A stretch of DNA of 64,000 nt from Notospermus geniculatus (lineage: Eukaryota; Nemertea; Pilidiophora; Heteronemertea; Lineidae), in assembly GCA_002633025.1 (NCBI GenBank), contig NMRB01000834.1, positions 35,083-99,082 of the forward strand. Reading direction: 5' to 3'. A program made the position numbers and the translations under genes. Below are positions 1-9,142 of the stretch, one piece after another (position 1 is the first letter of the stretch; the number at the start of each line of letters is the position of its first letter). A model generated the notes under the pieces. It saw nothing but the letters and a program-made list of their open reading frames with translations. It was not told the origin of the DNA and searched no databases.

Positions 1-62
1 AGTCTCCACGAACAGGTTTCCATGCTTTATACCTTGAGTTCCATTTGTAAGCCTTTCCACAG

Positions 63-334
63 CAGGCCCGGATTCAGAGGGGGGCACATGGGGCATGTGC
101 CCCCCCCCCTATTTTTTGAGGGGCAATGATTTTTTTACTGCATTTTTTGGAAATCATCTAGTATTTCATGTCTAAGATGCTGGGAAATCGCATCTCAGAG
201 CTTTGATTTTTCAAATTTTCCCGGGGGAGGCCCCCGGACCCCCCTTGGTGTGCGCGGACCTGCGGTGCGCGCCAACTGAGGGCTTGCCCTCAGGGTTGTG
301 CCCCCCGTATTTCTAAACCCTGGATCCGGCCCTG
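63..334. mobile_element. hAT-like MITE, 5-bp target duplication
   Basis: The termini are CAGGCCCGGATTCAG and its near complement GGATCCGGCCCTG. They are flanked by CACAG at 58-62 and again at 335-339. C-rich and G-rich arms (about 88-110 and 290-307) fold on each other. It belongs to the CAGGGGCGGATCCAG group that recurs through this window. No coding capacity is visible. Confidence 0.7.
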
Positions 335-456
335 CACAGTGCATGGTGGACGCAGTCTGCTGTTAAGGTGCTCCTCCTTTTGAGAGTTTTCTCAAGTTTT
401 CTCTTTGATAAGAATGCATCCTTGAGTTAACCAGACTCCTGAAACCTTGAGTGGTT

Positions 457-798
457 TAGGGATCATCTCAAAATTGCTTGATGCCCAGAGAGACGAAATT
501 TTTTCATCTCTCTCTGGACCCCCTCCCCCTCTAAATGAAGAAAAAAGTCATATGTCTGGCATCAACACTTTTATTTCAGAATTACTTGGTGTTTCTATGG
601 AGGACCAATAGGGTACAAGATAAAACATGATAATCTTCCTATATTGGAAGTTCTCTGGTTTCTTTCTTCTAATTTACACGTGATGCCAAAAGTTCTAAAA
701 AAGATGAAACTTTAGTCAGGAAAGTGCTGACCCCCTCCCCCCCAGACAAAAAAATTTCGTCTCTCTGGGCATCAAGCAATTTTGAGGTGATCCCTTTT
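457..798. mobile_element. Foldback MITE, family with GATCATCTCAAAATTG ends
   Basis: The arms starting at about 459 (GGGATCATCTCAAAATTGCT) and ending at about 796 are inverted copies. The subterminal AGAGAGACGAAATTTTTT is also repeated in inverted form. A second copy lies at 3145-3486 in the last visible intron. Confidence 0.75.
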
Positions 799-975
799 AA
801 GATACATGGTGGAGTTGCCTTGGGCTGATCATTTTGGGAGTTGCACATCCCTGCTGTTTGTCTCCTTGCTCATTGCCCGAAGTGTCATCCACTGCATCGC
901 ATGTTTTAAAGTTATGTTCGTCCCCACCTCACATCCCAGCATGCCTCGCTTCCATTACCACGTTCGCTGTTTCAG

Positions 976-1119
976 ATCAACCCCACCAATCACGATTGGC
1001 CGCTAGAAGCTGAGATCAATGGTGACGGCTTCTACGGCCCTCCTACCCTCCTGGCCAAGGCTTATCAGACAACCAACTACCCCCTCATGTTCAAACCTCT
1101 CTATGAGAAGGATACCGAG
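976..1119 (+). CDS. CFAP47: CFAP47-like, internal exon 1 of 5 visible
   Basis: The exon lies between an acceptor (TTTCAG, ending at 975) and a donor (GTAAGA from 1120) and is exactly 48 codons, phase 0 at both ends. The peptide starts INPTNHDWPLEAEINGDGFY and ends FKPLYEKDTE. A run of N-P-T-x-x-x-x-x-L-E-A-x-I-x-G-D-G, then an aromatic residue and a late F-x-P, is typical of the ASH/Ig-like beta domains of large axonemal proteins (CFAP47, HYDIN, CFAP74 class). CFAP47 is a ciliary protein needed for sperm flagella in mammals. I favour it because of the order of motifs over all five exons, recalled rather than aligned. The upstream exons are outside the window. HYDIN- or CFAP65-like is the main alternative. 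Confidence 0.65.
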
Positions 1120-1218
1120 GTAAGATTTGACCCCCCTAGGCCCAGTGGGGTTGTCTCCCACGGAGAGTTCTGCCTATGCCATCACCTCAAGAATGACAGA
1201 TCTTTTAGCTTCTTTGAC

Positions 1219-1430
1219 TTAAAGGAGCACGGTATTGGATCTCAAATGCGTTATTTGACTGCCGACGTAGAGGGAGCCACCTAGCGGCAGTAAGACAAAC
1301 TACAAAAATGCATTACAAAATGTACGCAGTAAATCGGGTCATTCGCCAACACGAAGTTAGACCCGCGGGTTGGCGAGTGGCGCGGTGGCGCCGGCTGTCG
1401 AGAAAAAGTGGCCATACCGTGCTCCTTTAA
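1219..1430. mobile_element. TTAA-flanked MITE (212 bp) in the exon 1-2 intron
   Basis: It has perfect TTAA at both edges and inverted ends AAAGGAGCACGGTAT and ATACCGTGCTCCTTT. A second copy sits at 32452-32664. TTAA targets suggest piggyBac-type mobilisation, which is inference, since no transposase is present. Confidence 0.75.
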
Positions 1431-1446
1431 CCCATTAAGTGGGTAC

Positions 1447-1532
1447 GGCGTACTATTACGTCATTACGAAATCCAGGGAACCCCCGAAAACCCCCCGAGG
1501 ATCTCAGCTTGCATAAGGCGTAATAGTACGCC
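1447..1532. repeat. Short inverted repeat
   Basis: GGCGTACTATTACG at 1447 is the exact inverse of CGTAATAGTACGCC at 1519-1532, enclosing a C-rich loop. It looks like a very small foldback element, and abuts the MITE before it. Confidence 0.5.
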
Positions 1533-1705
1533 TTGCAAGGAAATGGCGCTTCACAGTGCGTAGGACGTTATAATTACGTCTGGAACATTATGTGTCAAAT
1601 GCTTTTCTTTTGGAAAAATTTTTCTAAGAAAAATTTTAACAAAAATTGATTACACAGTTAACTGCGTAAATATCATTTACAGCCAGACTCGTGCAGAATC
1701 TTCGA

Positions 1706-1760
1706 TAAAATATAAATATAAATTAAAAATAAAATATAAATATAAAATAAAATATAAATT
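1706..1760. repeat. AT-rich low-complexity tract in intron
   Basis: It consists of repeated AAATATAAAT and AAAATA words, upstream of the exon 2 acceptor. Confidence 0.7.
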
Positions 1761-1827
1761 ACAAAAAAAGAATGTTCGATACCACATCAACATCATCTCA
1801 TTCCAAATGGCATTCTTTGTATTCCAG

Positions 1828-1946
1828 GGTAAACTTGACCTGATCAACGTTGCCGACGGCACCCAGCATAACTTTGACCTCGTTGGTAAAGCAAAGAAAC
1901 CACTGGCACTGGATACGATAAGACTTGAGTGTGTCGCAAAGGAAAA
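1828..1946 (+). CDS. CFAP47: CFAP47-like, internal exon 2 of 5
   Basis: The acceptor is TTCCAG ending at 1827. The donor GTAAGC starts at 1947 and leaves phase 2, since reading on would hit a stop at once. The exon continues the beta domain begun in exon 1 (GKLDLINVADGTQHNFDLVG) and then has K-K-P-L-A-L-D-T-I-R-L-E-C, the linker between successive ASH-like domains. The pattern G-x-L-x-L-x-N, then a hydrophobic L-x-G, then K-K-P-L-A, is what I recall from CFAP47. The preceding intron holds a TTAA-flanked MITE, a small inverted repeat and an AT-rich tract. Confidence 0.65.
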
Positions 1947-1984
1947 GTAAGCAAATCTTTATTGTACTTTCACCATACAGTGAA

Positions 1985-2268
1985 CAGGCACGGATCGAGG
2001 ATTTTTGGCAGAGGGGGGTCAGGGCCGCCAAGGGCAGTCGTTGCAGGCAGGCGCCGAAGATTCCCACACCGACGGGGGTCTGGGGGGCTCCCCAGAAGAT
2101 TTTGAAATCTAGAGGGCCGTAGACACTTCCTGGCATCTCAGTATCAAAACAGAAGCTTTATTCTTGCGTTTTTTTGCTTATTGTCGCAAATTATTGAGGA
2201 AAAAAACAATTGGTGGTGAAGAGCAAGGGGGGTCACGACCCCCAAAACCCCCTCTGGATCCGCGCCTG
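1985..2268. mobile_element. hAT-like MITE in the exon 2-3 intron
   Basis: It starts CAGGCACGGATCGAGG and ends CTGGATCCGCGCCTG, with a G-rich arm near the left end (2014-2026) and C-rich arms near the right (2236-2253). The flanks AGTGA and AGTGT look like a decayed 5-bp duplication. Confidence 0.6.
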
Positions 2269-2433
2269 AGTGTAGATGAGATTAGATCTGATTTATGTTG
2301 CTTGAAGACCTTGAACCCAATGCTACAGCCTGTCTATGACGTGAGTCTCAAGGGTTTTGTAAATGCTGTCTTAGTTTTGTCTGAGTGCAAGTTGTCAGAA
2401 TCTTCCACCGTTCTCGTGTTTCATCTCCTGCAG

Positions 2434-2488
2434 GCTCAGCCAGAGATTGAATGTACCAAATGTGACAAAGAAGAAAGTCCACTACAGG
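2434..2488 (+). CDS. CFAP47: CFAP47-like, small internal exon 3 of 5 (55 nt)
   Basis: The acceptor is CTCCTGCAG ending at 2433 and the donor is GTGAGT from 2489. Its first base completes the split lysine codon from exon 2, after which it reads 18 codons (LSQRLNVPNVTKKKVHYR) and ends in phase 0. The content V-P-N-x-T-K-K-K fits the N-x-T turn that opens each repeat. The open frame seen here in another phase (AQPEIECTKC...) does not join its neighbours and is rejected. The exon is much shorter than its neighbours, so its phase compatibility on both sides is the main support. Confidence 0.6.
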
Positions 2489-2535
2489 GTGAGTCCCTCT
2501 CTTCTCCTATAGGGGGAGTCTCCCCTTATGTATAG

Positions 2536-2863
2536 CGTGTTCGGAAAGCTTCCCCGAGGAAGTTTCTGGCACTTCTCTCGGGGATTGTGAGCATGCCCAG
2601 TGAAGGTGAATTTCCGAACGATATTTGCGCTTCCTCGGGGAAAGGTACTACTCTGCCGTTGCAATCGTGAAATATTCACGTATAGCCAATCAGCATGCTG
2701 GTCTGGAAAGAAAACGAATTGCATGCCGGGAGTTTCCCCCAAGTGAGCGACTCAGCGAGTCGCTCACTTCGGCCAGGCTCGAGGAAGCCTTGGCTACTTG
2801 CCAAATACCTTTCTGAACGGTCTCGCGCTTCCCCGAGCTTCCTCGGGGAAGCTTTCCGAACGC
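2536..2863. mobile_element. Foldback MITE in the exon 3-4 intron
   Basis: The terminal arms CGTGTTCGGAAAGCTTCCCC and its inverse near 2840-2863 match closely. Inside, 2740-2767 holds a perfect hairpin with a GTGAGCGACTC stem. Both arms carry CTTCCTCGGGGAA words. Confidence 0.8.
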
Positions 2864-2983
2864 GACCTTAAGGAAAGAATGTTATATCTTAACCATTTGA
2901 GAGAATCTTTTCCTGACATTGCCTCTCGTAGATGATAAAATTCCAGGATGAACTAACATCTTTTTCTGCACAATTCTTTCTAG

Positions 2984-3132
2984 GTTGAGTCTGATTTGGA
3001 TTTCGTTAGTGGAGACGACCACGTAACAGTCTGGCCTGGACAGAGCGCATTCTACACGATGACGATCGCCCCTCGCCGCCGGGGTGTCTACAAGGGAATC
3101 ATCAGCTTCATCTCGGGCAAGAATCCTGTCGT
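2984..3132 (+). CDS. CFAP47: CFAP47-like, internal exon 4 of 5
   Basis: The acceptor is TTTCTAG ending at 2983 and the donor GTAAGT starts at 3133, leaving phase 2. The peptide runs from VESDLDFVSGDDHVTVWPGQ through S-A-F-Y-T-M-T-I-A-P-R-R-R-G-V-Y-K-G-I-I-S-F. The signature P-G-x-x-x-x-Y-x-x-x-x-x-P-x-x-x-G-x-x-x-G-x-I-x-F is the standard core of ASH/MSP-like beta domains and is the clearest domain evidence in the gene. The intron before it carries a 330-bp foldback MITE, and the one after it a 340-bp foldback. Confidence 0.7.
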
Positions 3133-3144
3133 GTAAGTTGATGT

Positions 3145-3486
3145 TAGGGGCCGTCTCAAAATTACATTGATGCCAAAATTGAAAAAAGACGAAGTGACTT
3201 CATCTTTTCCCTGACCCCTCCCCCTTGAAAAGATGAAGTGGCACTTGACATTGGCTTTATCCATGTAGGGACGGTAGGCATGGAAAGATGATAGGGCCTA
3301 AAGAAAAACATGTGAGGACACCAGTAAACCTTGTTCCTTTCTGAAGACTTCATATGAAAAAGTCATTCTTCTGTAAAAAAAGAGTGATGCCAATTTTTTC
3401 AAAAAAGATGAACTCGAGAACCCCCTCCCCCCAGACAAAGTCACTTCGTCTTTTTTGACATCAAAACAATTTTGAGATGGCCCCTT
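3145..3486. mobile_element. Foldback MITE in the exon 4-5 intron
   Basis: It belongs to the same family as 457-798. The arms are TAGGGGCCGTCTCAAAATT and an inverted copy ending at about 3486, with a subterminal AAAAAAGACGAAGTGACTT also inverted. Confidence 0.75.
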
Positions 3487-3572
3487 ATCTTCGTAGATAG
3501 TGAGAAAGATTTGTTAGTTACCGGTACAGATTTGTTAGTTACCGGCTCTAAATAAACTCTGCCTGATTTCAG

Positions 3573-3714
3573 TGACGTTGACAGCGATGGTGACGAGATC
3601 CCTGAGCTCGATGAAGACAAACCGGATGAATCGTATCGTGTATGGTTCGCTCTCGAGGTCGAGGTGAAACCCTCGCCCTCGGAGAAGACGCTGGAGATAA
3701 CATGTGCTTGCCAG
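3573..3714 (+). CDS. CFAP47: CFAP47-like, internal exon 5 of 5 (last one found)
   Basis: The acceptor is GATTTCAG ending at 3572 and the donor GTAAGG starts at 3715. The first base completes the split valine codon from exon 4, and the exon ends in phase 0. It opens with an acidic low-complexity loop (DVDSDGDEIPELDEDKPDES), then Y-R-V-W-F-A-L-E-V-E-V-K-P-S-P-S-E-K-T-L-E-I-T-C. That second half matches the interdomain strand that I recall in CFAP47 before its next ASH repeat. The following exon should start in phase 0 with a new N-P repeat. I did not find one by eye anywhere up to 64000. Confidence 0.65.
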
Positions 3715-3840
3715 GTAAGGGACAAGGTGGGAGGTCAAGGAGGGAGATTTTGGAAAAGGGTTTCAGGGGTTGAATTCCTCTGTAATGGCTATGTCATCAA
3801 GTTAGAGATGCAAAAGTTTTTCATGTTGTCCCAGTAGCTT

Positions 3841-4021
3841 AGGCGCAGATCGGGGGGGGGGGGGGGGGTGCACCCAGCATGTGCCCCCCTTTCTGCCACC
3901 AAATCTGTAAAATTGACCGTGAAATTCTGAAATTTGGAGCAAATCATTGAAATTTATCGCAGATTTCAATGTTTCTAGCACAGTGCGCCGCCTCTTTTCT
4001 GAAATTGTGGATCTGCCCCTG
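3841..4021. mobile_element. hAT-like MITE with G-homopolymer tract
   Basis: The left end is AGGCGCAGATC, followed by a G run at 3853-3868. The right end is GTGGATCTGCCCCTGG. The inner part (ACATTGAAATCTG type, here reversed) is shared with 37059 and 54100. The G run may be misread. Confidence 0.6.
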
Positions 4022-4171
4022 GTCTACAGGATGTCGGATAAAAATGTCCCCGAATCAAGGACTGAAATAGGTGGGAAATTAAACTTTTTAGAATGTGGGG
4101 AGGTCAGGACCTTCTATAGGACATGGTTTGAGGATATCGAATCGTTCCCGGACATATTTTCATCCCCTTGG

Positions 4172-4268
4172 AGGAGGCCTGATATCCGAGTGGTTATCAC
4201 GTCCGCTCAGCAAGCGGCAGGTCCCGAGTTCGAATCCAGCCCGGGCCATATGGGATTTCATTCCCGGA
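4172..4268 (+). mobile_element. tRNA-derived SINE (family 2), head only, forward
   Basis: The head has an A-box-like CGAGTGGTTATCACG and a B box GAGTTCGAATCC (4227-4238), then CCCGGGCCATATGGG. It stops at CATTCCCGG, where a reversed copy begins. Confidence 0.75.
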
Positions 4269-4699
4269 GGAGGCCATCTCAAGCTACTCATGTTCCTCAC
4301 TTGGATGGGGTCTTTTACTTGCCCTTGCAATGACACAAGGTACAAGGCACCACGGCTTACTGTCTCATGTGACGGACTGAAGAGCCGGGCTGGGCTATGG
4401 CCTGGGCTGGATTCGAACCCGGGACCTGCCGCTTTCTAAGCGGATGTGATACTGTAAAGCAGGAAAATTTTGCATGCAGGAAATTTTCGCCAATTTCGCG
4501 CGAGTGTACGAGTTGCGAAAATTTCCTGTCGCGAATAAAAATACATGTATGGTCTGTGAAAAAAAAACTGAAAAAATGGCAGGGACTCGCGAAAATATCC
4601 TGCCGCAAATATGTCTGTAATTCTTGATTCGCGAAAATTTCCAGCTGCGAAATTATCTAGCTTTACAGTAACTATACTACGCTCTCAGGCTCCTCAAGG
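4269..4699 (-). mobile_element. tRNA-derived SINE (family 2), reverse, split by a MITE
   Basis: The tail words (CCTCACTTGGATGGGGTC, TTTACTTGCCCTTGC) and the B box GGATTCGAACCCGG (4409-4422) read on the minus strand. The A-box side resumes at 4671 (AGGCTCCTCAAGG, 4687-4699) after an inserted MITE at 4450-4670. It lies tail-to-tail with the forward SINE at 4172-4268. Confidence 0.75.
4450..4670. mobile_element. MITE with TACTGTAAAGC ends, inserted between SINE promoter boxes
   Basis: The inverted ends are TACTGTAAAGC and GCTTTACAGTA, with TA on each side, so a Tc1/mariner-like or related target is likely. The arms are full of CGCGAAAATTTCC words. A second copy in the opposite orientation is at 29184-29396. 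Confidence 0.8.
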
Positions 4700-5450
4700 C
4701 TATCAGGCTCCTCAAAGTATTGCTTGGACCCTTTTTCTGGGCAACCCTGTAGTTGATTATGTAAACAAGATAATGGCCTAGTCCATTGTTTAACTGTGTA
4801 AACCCAGTCATTAAATGTCTCCATCCTCGTATTACAAACATTAAGATTATTCATCCACAAGTTTTTCCCAAATGTGCTTAAAGTCTTCATCCATTCGCCA
4901 ACAACGAGTTCCTTTCTCCGCTTTCTTATAAAAACTTTATCTCCTGCGGGATTTTATCGGGTATCACGGCGATACAAACGCGGCAACTGTCCCGTCCCAT
5001 AATGCATCATGTTCCATCAACGATCTTCAACAAAATGACAATGCATTATGGAGAAGATTATGAAGTGACATCGAGAACATACTCAGTGGGCATTTGTGGG
5101 AGGCCGTGACTGTATTTCTGACACTTCAAAAGCCGAAGAGCTTACGGAAAATCTCCGCCGGATCGTCAGAGAATTGCTTTTTGTTGTTTTCAAGTATTGA
5201 GAACGTCTTTCGCGGATGTTGCGATTGGTTTTATTGGCAGACGTCTATCGTGTTGTGGCGTTTGAGACAGTTGTTGGTTATTGAAGCAATCCACAGTGTT
5301 TTCCTCAATCCCGGGGATATTAGAGGATCATTCTTCCGCGTTAAGACTAATTGGTTTCACATACATGTTGATGTCGTCCTGTCGGTCCATCGTCTTGTAA
5401 TGGACATGGTAGTTGTGAGCGATGGTGGACAGTTTGAGCTGGGCCTGTAA
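4700..5450. other. Mostly unassigned DNA
   Basis: No gene is recognised. The 3' part (5350-5450, GGTTTCACATACATGTTGATG onwards) is repeated at 6164-6260 as flanking host sequence. An open frame at 5094-5450 shows no family motif and overlaps this repeat. Confidence 0.5.
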
Positions 5451-5757
5451 CATCTTCGATGATCGAAGGCCGATCTGCTCACCACTACGTTACACCGCAC
5501 ATCACCCTTCGAGAAAGTGACCGGTCCACGGCGTATCTGCCGCCTCGAGAAGAAGAGGCCAATCAGAATCGGTGTTGTAAAATTTGAATCGTGGTACAAA
5601 GAGTTGTAGCCGAAGACCCGATATAAAGTGTCATATGATTGGTCGACCGGTAAAGTTGGCATGGTGCCAAGATACGCCGCCGACTGGTCTATTTCTCGAA
5701 GGGTGATGTGCGATGTAACGCAGTGGAGAGCAGATCGGCCTTTGATTATCGAAGATG
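5451..5757. mobile_element. Foldback MITE with empty-site relative
   Basis: The ends are CATCTTCGATGATCGAAGG and its inverse. It is flanked by GTAA at 5447-5450 and 5758-5761. The uninterrupted host sequence is seen at 6252-6270 (CCTGTAAAAAACAGCC), which supports a 4-bp duplication. Confidence 0.8.
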
Positions 5758-5917
5758 GTAAAAAACAACCAACATTCAACAGAGTTTTCGGTAACCCGAG
5801 CTCCCGGGTCAAATACGCATGAATCCATCATCTGACGCACGACCAAGAAGCAGAATTTTATAGTTGACGCCCCTAATACAATGCGACGTGTATACAACTC
5901 ACTCCTTTAATGGCCTG

Positions 5918-6151
5918 TCACACTGAAGTATAGTTCTCAAAATGTCCTGCCCCGTCCTAAAAAAGTTGTAAAACGTACTAGAACGTGTAACCCTTGGCCA
6001 AATAATGCCTCGATGTTGTGGAGCACCCTTCCCATCCATGAAGTTCGTAAAAGGACTGTAAAAGGTTGCCACTACGTCCACTCCGTTTGCACACAGTTTG
6101 AGGCCGTTCGGCAACATTTTCAAGAACGTACGGAGAACGAGCTCAGTGTGA
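5918..6151. mobile_element. MITE, TCACACTGA family
   Basis: It starts TCACACTGAAGTA and ends CTCAGTGTGA, with repeated internal words CGTCCTG, CGTAAAA and CAAGAACGTA. Other copies are at 30391-30615, 30635-30874 and 60411-60657. Confidence 0.75.
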
Positions 6152-6291
6152 TTGGGGCATTATAATTGGTTTCACATACATGTTGATGTCATCCTGTCGG
6201 TTGTCTTGTAATGGACATGCTTGTTGTGAGCGATGACCGGACAGTTTGAGCTGGACCTGTAAAAAACAGCCAACATTGAAACAAGTCATAA

Positions 6292-7059
6292 GCCCAGTTT
6301 ACACTGAGGAAAAATAACCGTGCTCAGGCTGGGCTCAGACCGGTCCGAGCACGGATCACCTAAAAATAGCAAGTGTAAACGGGACAAGTGTGTCAGGAAC
6401 GGTTCCAAACCGAACCGTGCCAAGACAACCAGTTGGAGGTGGTTTCGAACCGGTCCGAGCATGGATCGGTTCGATAACACTGCTGTGTAAACGGGACAAG
6501 TGTGCCAGGAACGGTTCCAAACCAAACTGTGCCAAGACAACCAGTTGGAGGTGGTCTCAGACCAATCCGAGCACGGATGGGTTTGATAACACTGCTGTGT
6601 AAACAGTAACCGATCTCGGCACGGTTGCTAAATTGTGTTCTGCACATGCGCGAATTATAAATGAATGCGGGAATTTCTGAGTGATTTTGCATGGCGGCAT
6701 CCATTTTGTTGTTGTTGTCGTTTGATTTTTGTGCCTCCGATCGACTGAACTGACTGGAGAGCTTTTGGCACAGATAGACTCTCCGCCAACTTGGCTCGGT
6801 TCCATTGTACTAATGTAAACGGGGCAGATCCAGGGGGCACACCCGGCAGTGCCCCCTCTATTTTGTGGAAAATCTTTAAAATTGACCAGGAAATTTTGAA
6901 AAGATGTTAAAATTTGACCGAGGTTTTCCACGATGTGCGCTGGCTGTGCCCCCTATTACCCATGATTCTGGATCCGCCCCTGCAGATCGCCAGATGACCA
7001 AGTGGGCCGGGACTGGTCCGAGCACGGATCGGTTTTTACGTGACCAGTGTAAACGGGGC
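6292..7059. mobile_element. MITE with GTTTACACTG ends and internal tandem repeats
   Basis: The left end is GCCCAGTTTACACTG and the right end CAGTGTAAACGGGGC. Two internal units of about 113 bp (from about 6380 and 6493) share GGTTCCAAACC and CCAGTTGGAGGTGGT. It is flanked by identical 18-bp sequences (6274-6291 and 7060-7077) and contains a nested hAT-like MITE near 6821-6982. Confidence 0.75.
6821..6982. mobile_element. hAT-like MITE nested in another MITE
   Basis: GGGGCAGATCCAGGG at the left faces CTGGATCCGCCCCTG at the right. The internal ATTTTGTGGAAAATC is shared with 33174-33348 in inverse orientation. Confidence 0.65.
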
Positions 7060-7077
7060 CATTGAAACAAGTCATAA

Positions 7078-7900
7078 AGTTGGCAAACCAACTTCTTTTT
7101 TTCAAGCAATTTACAAAGTTCCGCGAGAACAAAATCAGATCTTGTGTAAAAAACTGACCTCACCCATCGTAAAAGAGGAAACTTTCAGTTTTGAAAATTC
7201 ATGTGAAAAAACTCAGATAAACAGATTCGGTGACTATTGACTTGTGAAAGTTTTGATTTCTTCAGTTGATACAATTCTCTGTACATCATCAAGCAAACAT
7301 ACACATCAACTCCTACTCTAGTTGAAATGAAATGCATTCCATTGAGCCTGTATTTGGTAGAATTAGATTTCAATTGAAGGTGACAACCGGCATTTTCTTT
7401 CATACAATCCGGTTTTGTTTTTGCAGAAACATTAAATTCTAGCTTTGGTGTTTTTACTCCTCACATTCAGAACTTTGCCACGGTGTGTCAAGAATGAAGA
7501 AATTAAAGCCGTGTCTTTCCTGTTAGTGTTGTTCAGTCTTTGTGACACATTTTCTCCTCGTCTGGAGACTCCTGTTTCCTCCTGCATTGTAGATCTCAGC
7601 TAATGGACAACTGTTCTACTACAAGTGGGACAGTGTTATTGAAAACTTAGGCCTGATAATTTGAGTAGCTGCAGGCATATCGGGGGTCGGTTTGAGGTAG
7701 GTTCTTCAAATGCATGCCACTAGATGGCGTGCATCAACGTTTCGACATTATTTACAGTTATCGTAAGTACAAAATATCCTGGAAATTTCACTAAAAATCG
7801 ATGAACTATGCTTCTAACAGCATGAGTGCTTGAGAAATCTCGCATGTGATTTCTTCACAGGTAACTTGCAGCAAATACGTGAGTGACATCACTCAGGTAG
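7078..7900. other. No recognised gene
   Basis: This is unique-looking DNA. I see no exon with supporting splice sites and no repeat assignable by eye. Confidence 0.4.
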
Positions 7901-7915
7901 TGTGCTCAATCCTAC

Positions 7916-8405
7916 CATAAAGGAATCAACCATAAAGGTTTAACTGCGAACGATGAGCTTACTGAGGGATACACTTCCTGTGTTGCCACCAGATGTCTCT
8001 CATTGCCTGAATTTTGGCTTTACGTAATAGGCACGAGCTTCAACTTTTTTTGTGGTAAAGAGGTACATGAACCTGCCAACATGATGCTTTGAATTCCATT
8101 TCTGACGATAACTGAGGTATTTTCAGCACAATTAGTGTTCCATGTACAAATGTACGTCAGCCTATTCAAATGTACACCGATGACCCTGAACACACATCGT
8201 TCGTGGGGTTCTCATTAATTCAGTCCTTTTGAATCATATGATCAACTAGTCGGAAGTCAACAAAATTTGCAGTAAACATGCAGAAGGGTCTTGCCTATCA
8301 TATGGAAATGTCAGAATGCAATTCTGTTGCGTTTTAAAGGGATATTGTCCACATTTATAAAATGCTAAATTTGTCAGTTGAACCTTTATGGTTGATTCCT
8401 TTATG
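7916..8405. mobile_element. Foldback MITE with 7-bp target duplication
   Basis: The ends are CATAAAGGAATCAACC and GGTTGATTCCTTTATG. ATCCTAC flanks both sides (7909-7915 and 8406-8412). Related copies are at about 14505-14862 (left end missing) and 50377-50876. Confidence 0.85.
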
Positions 8406-8414
8406 ATCCTACCC

Positions 8415-8618
8415 AAGGCCAGTGGAGGTCGGTTCACTCTTACACGAGAGAATAACCGGCCTGCACCTACCTCCACCATGCCGAGACTCACACGGCGAAC
8501 AGAACTGGCCCGAGGAAGGTGGAGGTCAGTTGTTTCGCTTTTACACGGGGAAAAATAACCGAACCCTCCTTGATGCAGTCTCGATCCGGAATGCACCCGC
8601 ACCGTGTAAAAAGGCCTT
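8415..8618. mobile_element. MITE with AAGGCC ends
   Basis: AAGGCCAGTGG at the left and TGTAAAAAGGCCTT at the right, with inner inverted words (TTACACG, AATAACCG and GGTGGAGGT). It directly follows the previous element. Confidence 0.55.
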
Positions 8619-8699
8619 CTGAGTTGTACGTCCACGACGTGGCTCACACAAACACAATCTCGCATGAGTTTGTATGTATGCTGCCATCTTTGGTAGCGT

Positions 8700-9140
8700 G
8701 GTTACAGAATGATGTGTAATAATCACTCTGGATCTAACTCGTGACCAAACTAATTGGCGAGGTGTGTAGCTATTGTTTTCATTCAGCCTGTTTTAATGAT
8801 GTTGTGCTGTTCTATTGATTCGTCCGAGCCCAACAAAAGACTGGCTTTGTCTTATTGTTCCAAGACCTCCTGGGGTCAAAATCGTTATCACATCGATATG
8901 AACAATTATAGCGTATCACTTAAAGGGGAGTTGTCTCAGATGGTTTGCTGGCATCGAGATGTTGATTTATACCACTGGTGGTTGGTGTTCCTCGAGAGCT
9001 TTCCAATGAGGAGCTGAAAATATCAAAAGTTTGGCTGCCCTCGAAGCACTTTCGTGTGTTCCCTTTTCAGTCCGAAGAGAGTTTGAGCACAAACGTTTTA
9101 TGTAGGAGGAAACTGAAGCATCCAGTAACAATGTCCACTT
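8700..9140. other. No recognised gene
   Basis: Short open frames run here, but none has splice context or motifs. The segment ends at a SINE insertion. Confidence 0.4.
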
Positions 9141-9142
9141 TG

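Noticed and set aside
2434-2535. Reading exon 3 in the frame AQPEIECTKCDKEESPLQG
   Set aside because: That frame does not follow from the phase of exon 2 and lacks the ASH-type pattern; the alternative frame joins on both sides.
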